Origin: CAYLLN01 sp033762315
GTDB lineage: Bacteria; Planctomycetota; Planctomycetia; Pirellulales; Pirellulaceae
Assembly (NCBI GenBank): GCA_033762315.1
Contig: JANRLS010000165.1
Span: forward strand, 1 to 64,000
Direction: 5' to 3'
DNA length: 64,000 bases
Position numbers and translations under genes: made by a program. This document shows, in pieces, positions 42,679 through 51,267 of the stretch. Each line of letters begins with the position of its first letter. Positions within the stretch are counted from its first letter, which is position 1. The notes below the pieces were generated by a model. That model did not search any database. It saw only the letters and a program-made list of their open reading frames with translations, and had not been told where the DNA came from.

Positions 42679-45433
42679 TCAGGCCTGCTTCTGATCCGCC
42701 GGGCGCGTTGCATGTGCCCACCAGCGGGCGCGAATCAGTTTGGTAACTTCCAGAATCGTCACGGGGGCCAGCGCCAAGAGCGCCACGATCAACCAATCGG
42801 CCAGCGGATACGCCTCGACCTTGAAGACCGATTGCGTGAACGGCAGTAGCACCACGCTGATCTGCAGCAGACTGGAAACGACAATCGCCACCAGCAATGC
42901 CGGATTCGAGAACAGGCCCAATTGCCACAGGGTGAGCGTTTGGCTGCGGGAGGCCAGCGCCCGGAACAGCTCGGCATAGACCAGCACGCAAAAGGTCATC
43001 GCTCGGGCATCGTCGATATTCGCGGGGTTTTGCTGGTGAATCAGGGCGAATGCGGCCAGCCCCACGCAGCCGACCAGCAGCCCCTGGACGAGAATCGACC
43101 AACTGACGCGCCACGAGAGGATCGACTCGCCGGTGGGACGCGGCGGCCGCCGCATCACGCCCGGTTCCGGCGGCTCCAGCGACAAGGCGAGCGCGGGAAG
43201 GCCATCGGTGACGAGATTGATCCACAGCAATTGCACCGGAAGCAGCGGTGCCGGCCAGCCGAGCAGGCTGGCGACCAGCATCAGCAAGATTTCGCCGAGG
43301 TTGCACGACAGCAGAAATTGCAGCACCTTTTGAATGTTGTCGAAGATGCCGCGTCCTTCCTCGACCGCGCTGACGATGGAGGTAAAGTTGTCGTCGGTCA
43401 GCACCATGTGCCGCTTCCTTGGTCACGTCGGTCCCGGTAACGCCCATCGCGATGCCAATGTCGGCCATCTTGATGGCGGGGGCGTCGTTCACGCCGTCTC
43501 CGGTCATCGCCACGATCTCGCCCCGACTTTTCCAGGCTTGCACGATCCTCAGCTTGTGTTCGGCGGTGACGCGGGCATAAACGGCGATTTCCGGCGCTTG
43601 GGCCACCAGGGCCTCGTCGCTCAGGTCGTCGAGCTCCCTGCCGCTCAGGGCCCGCGCGCCCGGCTCGGCCAGGTGCAATTCGCGACCAATCGCCAGCGCG
43701 GTCGCGGGATGATCGCCGGTAATCATGACCGGGCGAATTCCCGCCGCGCGGCATTGCTCGATCGCCACCTTCACCTCTTCGCGCGGCGGATCGGTGATCC
43801 CCACCAGACCGGCCAGCACCAGCCGTTCTTCGGCGAGGCCCGCGTCGCCGGGGGGCAATTCGCGGTCGGCGAGGGCGAGCACGCGTAGGCCCCGCTCGGC
43901 CATCTCGCCGCCGCGGCGCAGCCACTCGGCGCGGGCCTCGTCCGAAAGCGGACGCTCTCCCGCCGCGGTCCGTTCGGCCACCGCCAGAGGCAGCAACACC
44001 TCCGGCGCGCCTTTAGCGTACATCGTGCGCGAGTCGTCCGGTCCGCGCACCACCACCGACATCCGCTTGCGGGTCGAATCGAAAGGGATTTCGAGCAGCA
44101 CCTCTCCGGCATGGCGCGACGGCTCGATTCCCGCCTTCCGAGCAGCCACGAGCAACGCCCCCTCGGTGGGATCGCCAATCACTTGCCAATGGACGCCGTC
44201 CGATTGCGGCACCACGCGGGCATTGTTGCACCAGGCCCCGCAGGTTAGGGCGCGACGAAGGTCGTCACGCGAGCCCGAATCGATGGCCACGGGCTCTCCG
44301 CGAGGGCGAAATTCGCCGTGTGGGGCGTAGCCGACGCCAGTCACCACGAGCGGTCCACTGTCGAGCACGATCTCGCGAACCGTCATTTCGTTGCGAGTCA
44401 GCGTTCCTGTTTTGTCGGAGCAAACAACCGTCACGCACCCCAGCGTCTCGACGCTCGGCAGCTTGCGCACCAGCACGTTCCGCTTTACCATCCGCCCTAG
44501 GCCAAGCGCCAGAGCCATCGTCACCACCGCCGGCAGCCCTTCGGGAACGGCCGCCACCGCCAGGCTCACCGCCAAGAGCAGCGACTCAAGTAGCGGACTG
44601 CCCCGCACCGTTTGCAACGCGAAGATCAGCCCCACGATTCCCAGGCAGACGAAGATGAGAATCCGCCCCAGCTCGCGCAGGCGGCGCTCCAGCGGGGTGG
44701 TTTCCGGCTGATAACGTTCGAGCAGCTTGGCGATTCGTCCGAGCTCGGTGCGCATCCCCGTGGCGACGACGACCCCCTTTGCTTTGCCGGCCGCGGCGAC
44801 CGTTCCCAAATAGGCCATGTTCCGCCTGTCTCCCAAGGGGGCGGTGGCGGGCAGAATCGCGGCGGCGTCCTTTTCGACCGGCACCGATTCGCCGGTCAGC
44901 GCGGCCTCTTGCACCGTGAAATCGAACCCGCCGAGCAGCCGGCAATCGGCGGGGATATAGTCTCCCGCTTCGAGTTCGAGGATGTCTCCCACCACCAGTT
45001 GCTCGGCGGGAACCACCTGCAATTGACCATTCCGCAGGGTCTTGGCTTGCGGTGCCGAGAGCTTTTGCAGCGCGGCCAGAGCCTGCTGGGCCCGCTCTTC
45101 CTGAAAGTAGCCGATCACCGCGTTGAGGACGACAATCGCCACGATCGCCGCCGTGTCGATCCACTCTCCCATCGCGCCGGAAATGACCGCTGCAACGATC
45201 AGAATCCAGATGACCAGCTCGCGAAACTGTGCCGCGATCTTTCTCCACCACGGTTCCGGCGGAGCTTCGGCCAGGCGATTGGGGCCATATTTGGCCCGCG
45301 CGGCCTCAATCTCTTCGCCTCGCAGGCCAGTCTGTGGATCGCTGCCGAGCGACAGAACCACCTCCTCGGCAGTCTGTGCAAACGGCAATGCACCGACAGA
45401 ATGGGGCGACACGGCAGGTTGGTCCCGTTTCAT
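42679..45433 (-). pseudogene. Ca2+-type P-type ATPase, split by a frameshift at ~43408
   Basis: P2-type ATPases export Ca2+ or other cations, driven by ATP. Frame one (from the ATG at 45433) carries the N-terminal helices, LTGESVPVEKD, the PEGLPAVVTMALALG ion-site helix, the phosphorylated CSDKTGTLTRNEM, KGAPEVLLP, TGDHPATA and GDGVNDAPAIKMADIG. It then leaves the family after VTGTDVTKEAA. The adjacent frame picks up exactly there with MVLTDDNFTSIVSAVEEGR and runs through the last helices (VQLLWINLVTDGLPALALSLEP) to 42679. Normal homologues read KEAADMVLTDDNF, so two bases (one GAC codon) appear missing. It is either a true inactivation or a sequencing/assembly error. Unbroken length would be ~918 residues. 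Confidence 0.88.
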
Positions 45434-45730
45434 AGGCCTCTGCAGAGCTTGCGAGTCATTGTTCTAGCCTTCCGGCGAATGCCGGGCCAGTCGAGACTTG
45501 GGCGGCCTATTGACGAGCTAGTAGGCGAGCAATGTGCGGAGGTGCGCGCCTGTCGGGCAAGGCGCGCGGCAGGGCACATTCCTGGAGGACGGGCGCCGGG
45601 GCGAAGCGGCAAGAACGCCTCGGTTTCTCGGCGGTTCGCGAGGGACTTCCATTTTGCGGTGAAGGGCACGCCCTTTGCCTCTCATTCTTCCGGTCGCCGC
45701 CAGTTTCGCTTTTGGAAAGGAAGGTGTGCC
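45434..45730. other. Divergent intergenic region upstream of the ATPase and TPR-like genes
   Basis: This 297-bp region lies between divergent starts. No gene or repeat family is supported. A ribosome-binding site (GGAAAGGAAGG) ends it before the ATG at 45731. Confidence 0.45.
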
Positions 45731-46723
45731 ATGTTTGCCACTCGCTATCAACCGGCCGTCGGCTGGGAACTGCTCAAATGGATGGTGCTCCTGCTGTTGG
45801 CGTTTGCGATGTTCCTGGCCTTGGCCGCCGTCGCGGCCGCCGAGGAGCCGCGGAATGCTCCGGCTTTGTTGCCAGACGACATGGGGGAAGTTGCCGTTCC
45901 CATGCCGCCGGTCTTTCCCGAACCTCGTCCCGCCGATGAACTCCCCGCCTGCGAGGTTGCAGCGCGGCTGTGGATGATTCTGGAGCATCACCGGGCGGGT
46001 TGCTTCGGCGACGCATTGGCGGGTTGGGGCCAGCTCGATTTGCCCGCCGAAACGGCGGTCTGGCAGCACATCGCCCGAGCGGCGGCCTTGCTGGAAGCGG
46101 GGGATCATGCTCAGGTGATTGTCGAGCTCGATCTGGCCCGCCGGCTCAACGAGCGGCACCCGGTCGTTGCGTATTACACCGGCCTGTTGCGGCTCGAGCA
46201 GGCAGCGGCCGCCGAGCGCCTGCCGGATGTTCCCGAACTGGGGAACATTCGGCTGGTGGCGGCAGTTCCGCGGCCAGGCACCGAAGCTCGCCAAATCTAC
46301 GAACGGCTGGCTCGCCACGAATTGCAGCAGGCGATTGCCCATGCTGGCGACGTGCTGCTCGATCAGCCCCTGGTGACCACAGCAGGCGATCCGGCAGTGA
46401 ATATGCCGTGCGTGGGAGATTTGCTTGTAGCGCTTAGGGCCGACAATTTCGTCGCCAAGGCGCACCACCTGCTGTTCGCGTTGGAATTGGATCGCGGCGA
46501 ATTGCGTGCCGCCGAAGACCACCTCGATGCCGCCGTGGCGATGGGCTTGACCCCACTCTTCGGCTACGAGGATCTCGCCCAGGCCTACCACGAAATCGGC
46601 GACGAAGCCGGCGTGCTGCGGGTCGGCCAAAAGGACCTGCGGATTCGGTTTCCCGCCCTGTGGGAAGCGTGCCGTCAGTTGGAAGATGCCTGGCGGCAAA
46701 CCTGGGACGAAATGGTCTGGTAG
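45731..46723 (+). CDS. Membrane-anchored or exported TPR-like protein of unknown function
   Basis: The ATG at 45731 is chosen because GGAAAGGAAGG lies just upstream and a hydrophobic segment follows (WMVLLLLAFAMFLALAAVAAA); the longer frame from 44612 is antisense to the ATPase. The mature ~300 residues are mostly helical, with pairs spaced like TPRs (WQHIARAAALLEAGDHAQVIVELDLA, HHLLFALELDRGELRAAEDHLDAAV, YEDLAQAYHEIGDEAGVLRVG). No catalytic motif is visible. A strong terminator follows the stop, so it is probably a single-gene transcript. I do not recognise a named family. Confidence 0.78.
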   Translation: MFATRYQPAVGWELLKWMVLLLLAFAMFLALAAVAAAEEPRNAPALLPDDMGEVAVPMPPVFPEPRPADELPACEVAARLWMILEHHRAGCFGDALAGWGQLDLPAETAVWQHIARAAALLEAGDHAQVIVELDLARRLNERHPVVAYYTGLLRLEQAAAAERLPDVPELGNIRLVAAVPRPGTEARQIYERLARHELQQAIAHAGDVLLDQPLVTTAGDPAVNMPCVGDLLVALRADNFVAKAHHLLFALELDRGELRAAEDHLDAAVAMGLTPLFGYEDLAQAYHEIGDEAGVLRVGQKDLRIRFPALWEACRQLEDAWRQTWDEMVW

Positions 46724-46747
46724 GTAGCGCCGCTGCCGCCAGTTCGA

Positions 46748-46778
46748 GGGCGCTGAAGGTGGGCTTCAGCGCCCTTTT
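46748..46778 (+). terminator. Rho-independent terminator after the TPR-like gene
   Basis: An 11-bp perfect stem, GGGCGCTGAAG (46748-46758) with CTTCAGCGCCC (46764-46774), a GTGGG loop and a TTTT run. It starts 24 bp after the stop codon. Confidence 0.9.
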
Positions 46779-46937
46779 CGTTGCGCGGTAGCCGATCACT
46801 TTTGAACGACGAAAGGCCAAACCGATATCGCGCATCGCAAGATCGACTCTGAACGCGTCAATTCCGAGTAGCAATCGCCTCCAGCCGATGATATAAATGG
46901 CTGTTTATTCATCGATCCACGCTTGGGAGAGCGGACC

Positions 46938-48296
46938 ATGCTCAGCGTGCTTGGCAACCAGCGCACCTTTTGTGATGGCATTTCGCGCAGGTCGCTGCTC
47001 AAAATCGGCGGCCTGGCGATGGGGGGCATTTCGCTGCCGACCCTCTTGCGGGCTGAAGCCCAATCGGCCCGGCCCCAGCGGCAAAAGTCGGTCATCATGA
47101 TCTTCCTGTCGGGCGGGCCGCCGCATCAGGACATGGTCGATCTGAAAATGGACGCCCCGGTCGAAATCCGCGGCGAGTTCCGTCCCATCGCCACCCGCGT
47201 CCCCGGCATCCAGATTTGCGAGCACCTGCCGCGCCTCGCCGCGATGATGGACCGCCTCGCCATCATCCGCTCGCTCGTCGGCTCCGAGGGGCGACATGCC
47301 GCCTTTCAGTGCCATACCGGCTGGCCGGTCATGCCTCAACCGGCCGGCGGCTGGCCGGCGTTCGGCGCGGTTGTTTCCAAGCTGCAAGGAACCGCCTCCC
47401 CAGGAACGCCGCCGTATGTGAGCCTCTCTCCACGGATGAAGGGCTCCGGCTGGTCCGACCCCGGCAAGCCCGGCTTTCTCGGCTCGGCCTATGGGCCGTT
47501 CACGCCAAATGTCGATGGGGACGGCACGCTGCAAGTCGGCTCGGTCAGCACCGACCAACTGGCCGACCGCCGCGCGCTCGCCCGCCAACTCGACCGGATG
47601 AAGCGTGCCGCCGACGCCACCGGCGCGATCGCCGGACTCGACGCTTATCAAGAGCAAGCCTTTGGCATCCTCACCTCGGGTAAGCTCGCCGCAGCGCTCG
47701 ATCTATCGCGCGAAGATCCCAAGCTGCGCGATCGCTACGGCCGCGGCTCCCCCGAGCCGGCCGGCTATGGCGACGCGGGGCCCTTGATGAACGACTATTT
47801 CCTCGTCGCGCGGCGGCTGGTCGAGGCGGGGGTGCGCGTCGTCAGCCTCGCCTATGGCCGCTGGGATTGGCATGGCCGCCCGCACGGCACGACGTTCGAC
47901 AACGCCCGCGATCACTTCCCCTCGCTCGATCAAGGTCTGACCGCGCTCATCGAGGATCTGACCGCGCGGGGCATGATTGACGATGTATCCATCGTCGTCT
48001 GGGGCGAATTCGGCCGCACGCCCCGCATCAATCCGCGCGGCGGACGCGACCACTGGCCCAACGTCGGTTGCGCCATGCTCGCCGGCGGTGGCATGCGAAC
48101 GGGACAGGTCATCGGCGCGACCGACCGCCTCGGCGATCATGCCACCGAGCGGCCAGTCCATTTTCAGGACGTGCTCGCCACGCTCTACCAGCGGCTGGGA
48201 ATCGACATCAACCGAGTCACCGTGAACGACCTGAGCGGCCGACCGCGCTACCTCGTCGATCACGCACTCTATCAGCCGCTGCACGAAGTGATCTGA
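46938..48296 (+). CDS. DUF1501 Tat-exported protein (second copy)
   Basis: This is a 452-residue relative of the protein at 21110-22558. The ATG at 46938 is preceded by GGGAGAG; the alternative frame start at 46923 is a TTG that adds only five residues. A twin-arginine motif (SRRSLLKIGGLAMGG) precedes the alkaline-phosphatase-like fold: VIMIFLSGGPPHQDMVDLK, EICEHLP-like QICEHLPRLA, HTGWP, GRWDWHGR, VVWGEFGRTPRIN, and a GRDHWPN metal-site-like stretch. The substrate is unknown. The WD40 gene follows after 24 bp, so the two may be coexpressed. Confidence 0.92.
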   Translation: MLSVLGNQRTFCDGISRRSLLKIGGLAMGGISLPTLLRAEAQSARPQRQKSVIMIFLSGGPPHQDMVDLKMDAPVEIRGEFRPIATRVPGIQICEHLPRLAAMMDRLAIIRSLVGSEGRHAAFQCHTGWPVMPQPAGGWPAFGAVVSKLQGTASPGTPPYVSLSPRMKGSGWSDPGKPGFLGSAYGPFTPNVDGDGTLQVGSVSTDQLADRRALARQLDRMKRAADATGAIAGLDAYQEQAFGILTSGKLAAALDLSREDPKLRDRYGRGSPEPAGYGDAGPLMNDYFLVARRLVEAGVRVVSLAYGRWDWHGRPHGTTFDNARDHFPSLDQGLTALIEDLTARGMIDDVSIVVWGEFGRTPRINPRGGRDHWPNVGCAMLAGGGMRTGQVIGATDRLGDHATERPVHFQDVLATLYQRLGIDINRVTVNDLSGRPRYLVDHALYQPLHEVI

Positions 48297-48320
48297 TTCA
48301 TTGCTGACGCCGCGGGTAGT

Positions 48321-49211
48321 GTGCCGATGCTGCAACTCATTCATACCCTGACGCATCCGAACGCGGTCTATGCGGTGGCGTTTTCGCCCGACGGCAAACA
48401 GTTGGCGACCGCGAGCCTCGACAACACGCTCAAGCTGTGGGATGCGTCCACCGGCAGCGAACTGGCCCGCCTCCGTGGCCATACCGACGGCGTCTGCGGC
48501 GTCGCTTTTTCTGTCGATGGTAAGCGGCTCTTCTCGGCCAGCCTCGACCAGTCCATCAAGTTCTGGGAGCTCCCTGCCGGCGCGGCAGCGGCGACCATTA
48601 CCGGGCCGGGGCGGTACATCGAATGCTTCGCGACGTCGGCCGATGGCCGCCTGCTCGCCACCGGCAGCCACGACACGCAAGTCCGCATTCACGATACCGA
48701 AACCGGCAGCCTGAAAATGGCCCTCAAGGGGCATGCCGACGTGATCTTTGCCGTTGCCCTTTCGGCCGATGGCAAGTGGGCCGCCTCCGGCGGCAACGAC
48801 GGGGCGCTCAAACTGTGGGAATTGGCCACGGGCAAGTCACGCACCCTGACCGGCAACGACGGGGTGCCGCAATCGCTCGCCTTTCGCCAGGACGGCCAAA
48901 CGCTCATTTCCGGCGGCGGCACGGGGCGCATCGAATGGTGGAGCGTCGCCACCGCCGAACGATTTCTGACAGCCGAAGGGCATCGCGGCGTGGTCAAGAG
49001 CCTGGCGATTTCCGCCGACGATTCGGTAGTCGCCAGCGGCGGGGCCGATGGCACGGTCCGCCTGTGGGATGCGAGAACCGGCGCTCCGCGGGGCGAAGTT
49101 GCCGGCCACAAAAACTCGGTCTATGGCGTGGCCTTCTCGGCCGATGGCCAGCGGCTTGCTTCCGCCAGCTTTGATCGGTCGATCAAGGTGTGGGACATCA
49201 AGGGGGAATGA
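48321..49211 (+). CDS. Seven-bladed WD40 propeller protein
   Basis: This 296-residue protein has no signal peptide. Seven WD-type repeats fill the whole chain, each ending in a W-D/W-E pair (LKLWDASTG, IKFWELPAG, VRIHDTETG, LKLWELATG, IEWWSVATA, VRLWDARTG, IKVWDIKG), enough for one closed propeller. Start is GTG at 48321 or ATG at 48327; both give the full domain. It is probably an interaction platform in the cytoplasm, and its partner is not evident. It follows the DUF1501 gene by 24 bp. Repeat DNA begins right after the stop. Confidence 0.9.
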   Translation: MPMLQLIHTLTHPNAVYAVAFSPDGKQLATASLDNTLKLWDASTGSELARLRGHTDGVCGVAFSVDGKRLFSASLDQSIKFWELPAGAAAATITGPGRYIECFATSADGRLLATGSHDTQVRIHDTETGSLKMALKGHADVIFAVALSADGKWAASGGNDGALKLWELATGKSRTLTGNDGVPQSLAFRQDGQTLISGGGTGRIEWWSVATAERFLTAEGHRGVVKSLAISADDSVVASGGADGTVRLWDARTGAPRGEVAGHKNSVYGVAFSADGQRLASASFDRSIKVWDIKGE

Positions 49212-49212
49212 G

Positions 49213-49258
49213 CAAGCACCAAGAGCCAAATTCCAAATAAATCGGAAATCCAAGATTC
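49213..49258. repeat. AAGCACCAAGAGCCAA / AAATCGGAAATCC repeat
   Basis: The tract fills the gap between the WD40 stop and the asnB stop (convergent genes). Its first block matches the HyuAB linker block (38212-38240, reverse complement) at 15 of 16 positions. Confidence 0.75.
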
Positions 49259-49261
49259 AGT

Positions 49262-51184
49262 TCAGCCGACCGGCGTTCCGGCCCACTGGCGGAGCCACAT
49301 TTCGAGCATGACGAGCGCCCAGAGGCGAGCGCTGTGATCGAAGTAGCGCTGGTCGTGCTCGTCGAGCAGCTTTTGCACCGCGTCGGAGCGGAGATAGGCG
49401 CGGGTGCGAGCGCTCGGGCTCAGAAGCGCGTCGCGCGTCAGGTCGCGTAGTTCGCCCCGAAACCACTGGTCGAGCGGCACGCCGAAGCCCATTTTGGGGC
49501 GCTTCCAAACTTCGGCGGGGAGCAAATCGCCAAACGCCCGCCTGAGCAGCCATTTCCCCCGGCCACGGCGATATTTGAGTCGGCTCGGCAGCGACGCGGC
49601 GAACTCGACGACGCGATAATCGAGCAGGGGCGCGCGGCACTCCAGGCCGTGGGTCATCGACGCGATATCGACCTTGGTCATCAGGTCGCAGGGGAGATAC
49701 GTCGTCAAATCGGCGAGCGAGGCGGAGCTGATCGCGTCGCGCCCCTGGCTGCGCTTCCACGCGGTCCGCAAAAAGGCGGCAGGGTCGGTCGTCAGGGAGG
49801 CGAGAAAATCGTCGGTATAGAGCTCGGCCCGCCGCGACTCGTTAAAAATCGAAATCCAGTCGAGATACCGCCGCTCGGCAGGCAGCAAGAGCGCTGCGCT
49901 GAACCGCTTGAACTGCCGCAGCTTCGATTTTTGCCGGCCCGACGACGGCAGCCACTGCCATGCTTTCATCGCTGCCAGCGCCTTGAGCGGCGGCAGCCTA
50001 TCGAACATCGCCGCCAAGGCCACAGCCCGGTAACGCGGGTAACCGGCAAACAGCTCGTCGCCGCCGTCGCCGCTGAGGGCGACGGTGACGTGCTGCCGCG
50101 TCAGTTGCGACAAGTGCCAAGTGGGAATGGCCGAGCTGTCGGCGAAGGGTTCGTCGTAGTGCCAGGCCAGCTTCGGCAAAATGCCGACGGCATCGGGCGT
50201 GACTTGCAGCGTCTGATGATCGGTCCGCAGGTGCGCAGCGACCCGCTCGGCATAGGGCGATTCGTCGTACTCCTTCACCGGAAAGCCGATGGTGAACGTC
50301 TTCACCGGCGTCGGCGAGAGCTTTTGCATGAGCGCGACGACGAGCGACGAATCGATCCCTCCCGACAAAAACGCCCCCAAGGGCACTTCGCTTTGGAGCC
50401 GTATTTGCACGGCCGATTCGAGCAGGGCGCGCAGCTCGGCGGCAGCGTCTGGCTCCAAGATTTCGCGCTGATAACTCCAGTCCGGCCGCCAATAAGGCTG
50501 CACGGTGAGCTCGCCGTCTTGCCACACCGCGTAGTGCCCCGGCGGCAACTTGCGAAAACCGCGGAAAATCATGTTCGGATGCGGGACGTACTGATAAGTC
50601 AAGTATTCATCGATCGCGGCCGGGTCGATGTCGCGCGGCAGGCCCGGCACCGCGAGCAGGCTTTTCAGCTCGCTGGCGAACAGCATCCGCCGCGGCTCGC
50701 TGCGATAGACCAGCGGCTTCTTGCCGAGGCGGTCGCGGCCGAGCACCAGGCGGCGGCGATTGGCATCCCAAATCGCCACCGCAAACATGCCGTTCAGGTG
50801 GGCGAAGCACTCCGGGCCTTCATCCTCGTAGAGATGAATGATCGACTCGGTATCGCTATCGGTGCGGAACTTGTGCCCCGACCCTTCGAGCCGCCGGCGC
50901 AGATATTCGAAGTTGTAGATCTCGCCGTTGAAAACGATCCAGATCGATTCGTCCTCGTTCGCCATCGGCTGCTGGCCGGTGGCCAAATCGATAATCGCCA
51001 GCCGCCGGTGCCCGAGCGCGATGCCCGGCAGCGCTTCATACGGCGGGCGAACGCGATAATCCCCGCGATAAGCCCCCGCTCCATCCGGTCCCCGATGCGC
51101 GAGGGCCGCCGTCATCCGCGCGAGCTGCCCAGCATCGACTGCCAGCGCCGGGTCGGTCCAGATTGCGCCGGTAATGCCGCACAT
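49262..51184 (-). CDS. asnB: Asparagine synthetase (glutamine-hydrolysing)
   Basis: AsnB makes asparagine from aspartate, glutamine and ATP. The start is the ATG at 51184 because the enzyme requires the mature N-terminal cysteine (MCGITGAIW, class II amidotransferase); the longer frame's four extra residues would block it. Also present are RGPDG, GHRRLAIIDL, NGEIYNF, the PP-loop LSGGIDSSLVVALM, and ALSGDGGDELFAGYPRY. At 640 residues with C-terminal LWALVMLEMWLRQ it resembles AsnB variants associated with exopolysaccharide loci, so the amide acceptor could differ from aspartate. It is convergent with the WD40 gene. Confidence 0.94.
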   Translation of the reverse strand: MCGITGAIWTDPALAVDAGQLARMTAALAHRGPDGAGAYRGDYRVRPPYEALPGIALGHRRLAIIDLATGQQPMANEDESIWIVFNGEIYNFEYLRRRLEGSGHKFRTDSDTESIIHLYEDEGPECFAHLNGMFAVAIWDANRRRLVLGRDRLGKKPLVYRSEPRRMLFASELKSLLAVPGLPRDIDPAAIDEYLTYQYVPHPNMIFRGFRKLPPGHYAVWQDGELTVQPYWRPDWSYQREILEPDAAAELRALLESAVQIRLQSEVPLGAFLSGGIDSSLVVALMQKLSPTPVKTFTIGFPVKEYDESPYAERVAAHLRTDHQTLQVTPDAVGILPKLAWHYDEPFADSSAIPTWHLSQLTRQHVTVALSGDGGDELFAGYPRYRAVALAAMFDRLPPLKALAAMKAWQWLPSSGRQKSKLRQFKRFSAALLLPAERRYLDWISIFNESRRAELYTDDFLASLTTDPAAFLRTAWKRSQGRDAISSASLADLTTYLPCDLMTKVDIASMTHGLECRAPLLDYRVVEFAASLPSRLKYRRGRGKWLLRRAFGDLLPAEVWKRPKMGFGVPLDQWFRGELRDLTRDALLSPSARTRAYLRSDAVQKLLDEHDQRYFDHSARLWALVMLEMWLRQWAGTPVG

Positions 51185-51229
51185 AGACGAGCCCAAAGCG
51201 TAAGCAAGGTAAAGGTGACTACAAGATAG

Positions 51230-51255
51230 CCCCTTGCTGGCGCTTCGGGTTAGTG
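51230..51255. repeat. GCTGGCGCTTCGGGTTAGTG repeat
   Basis: A copy of the family also at 29169-29192 and 61670-61735. It lies between the asnB start and the glgP end, which are on the same strand. Confidence 0.7.
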
Positions 51256-51267
51256 CGTGGCCGGGCC

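Noticed and set aside
43400..43415. Programmed ribosomal frameshift in the P-ATPase
   Set aside because: No slippery heptamer or downstream pseudoknot is evident, and P2-ATPases are not known to use one.
44612..45730. N-terminal extension of the TPR-like gene
   Set aside because: Antisense to the P-ATPase; a signal segment and ribosome-binding site place the start at 45731.
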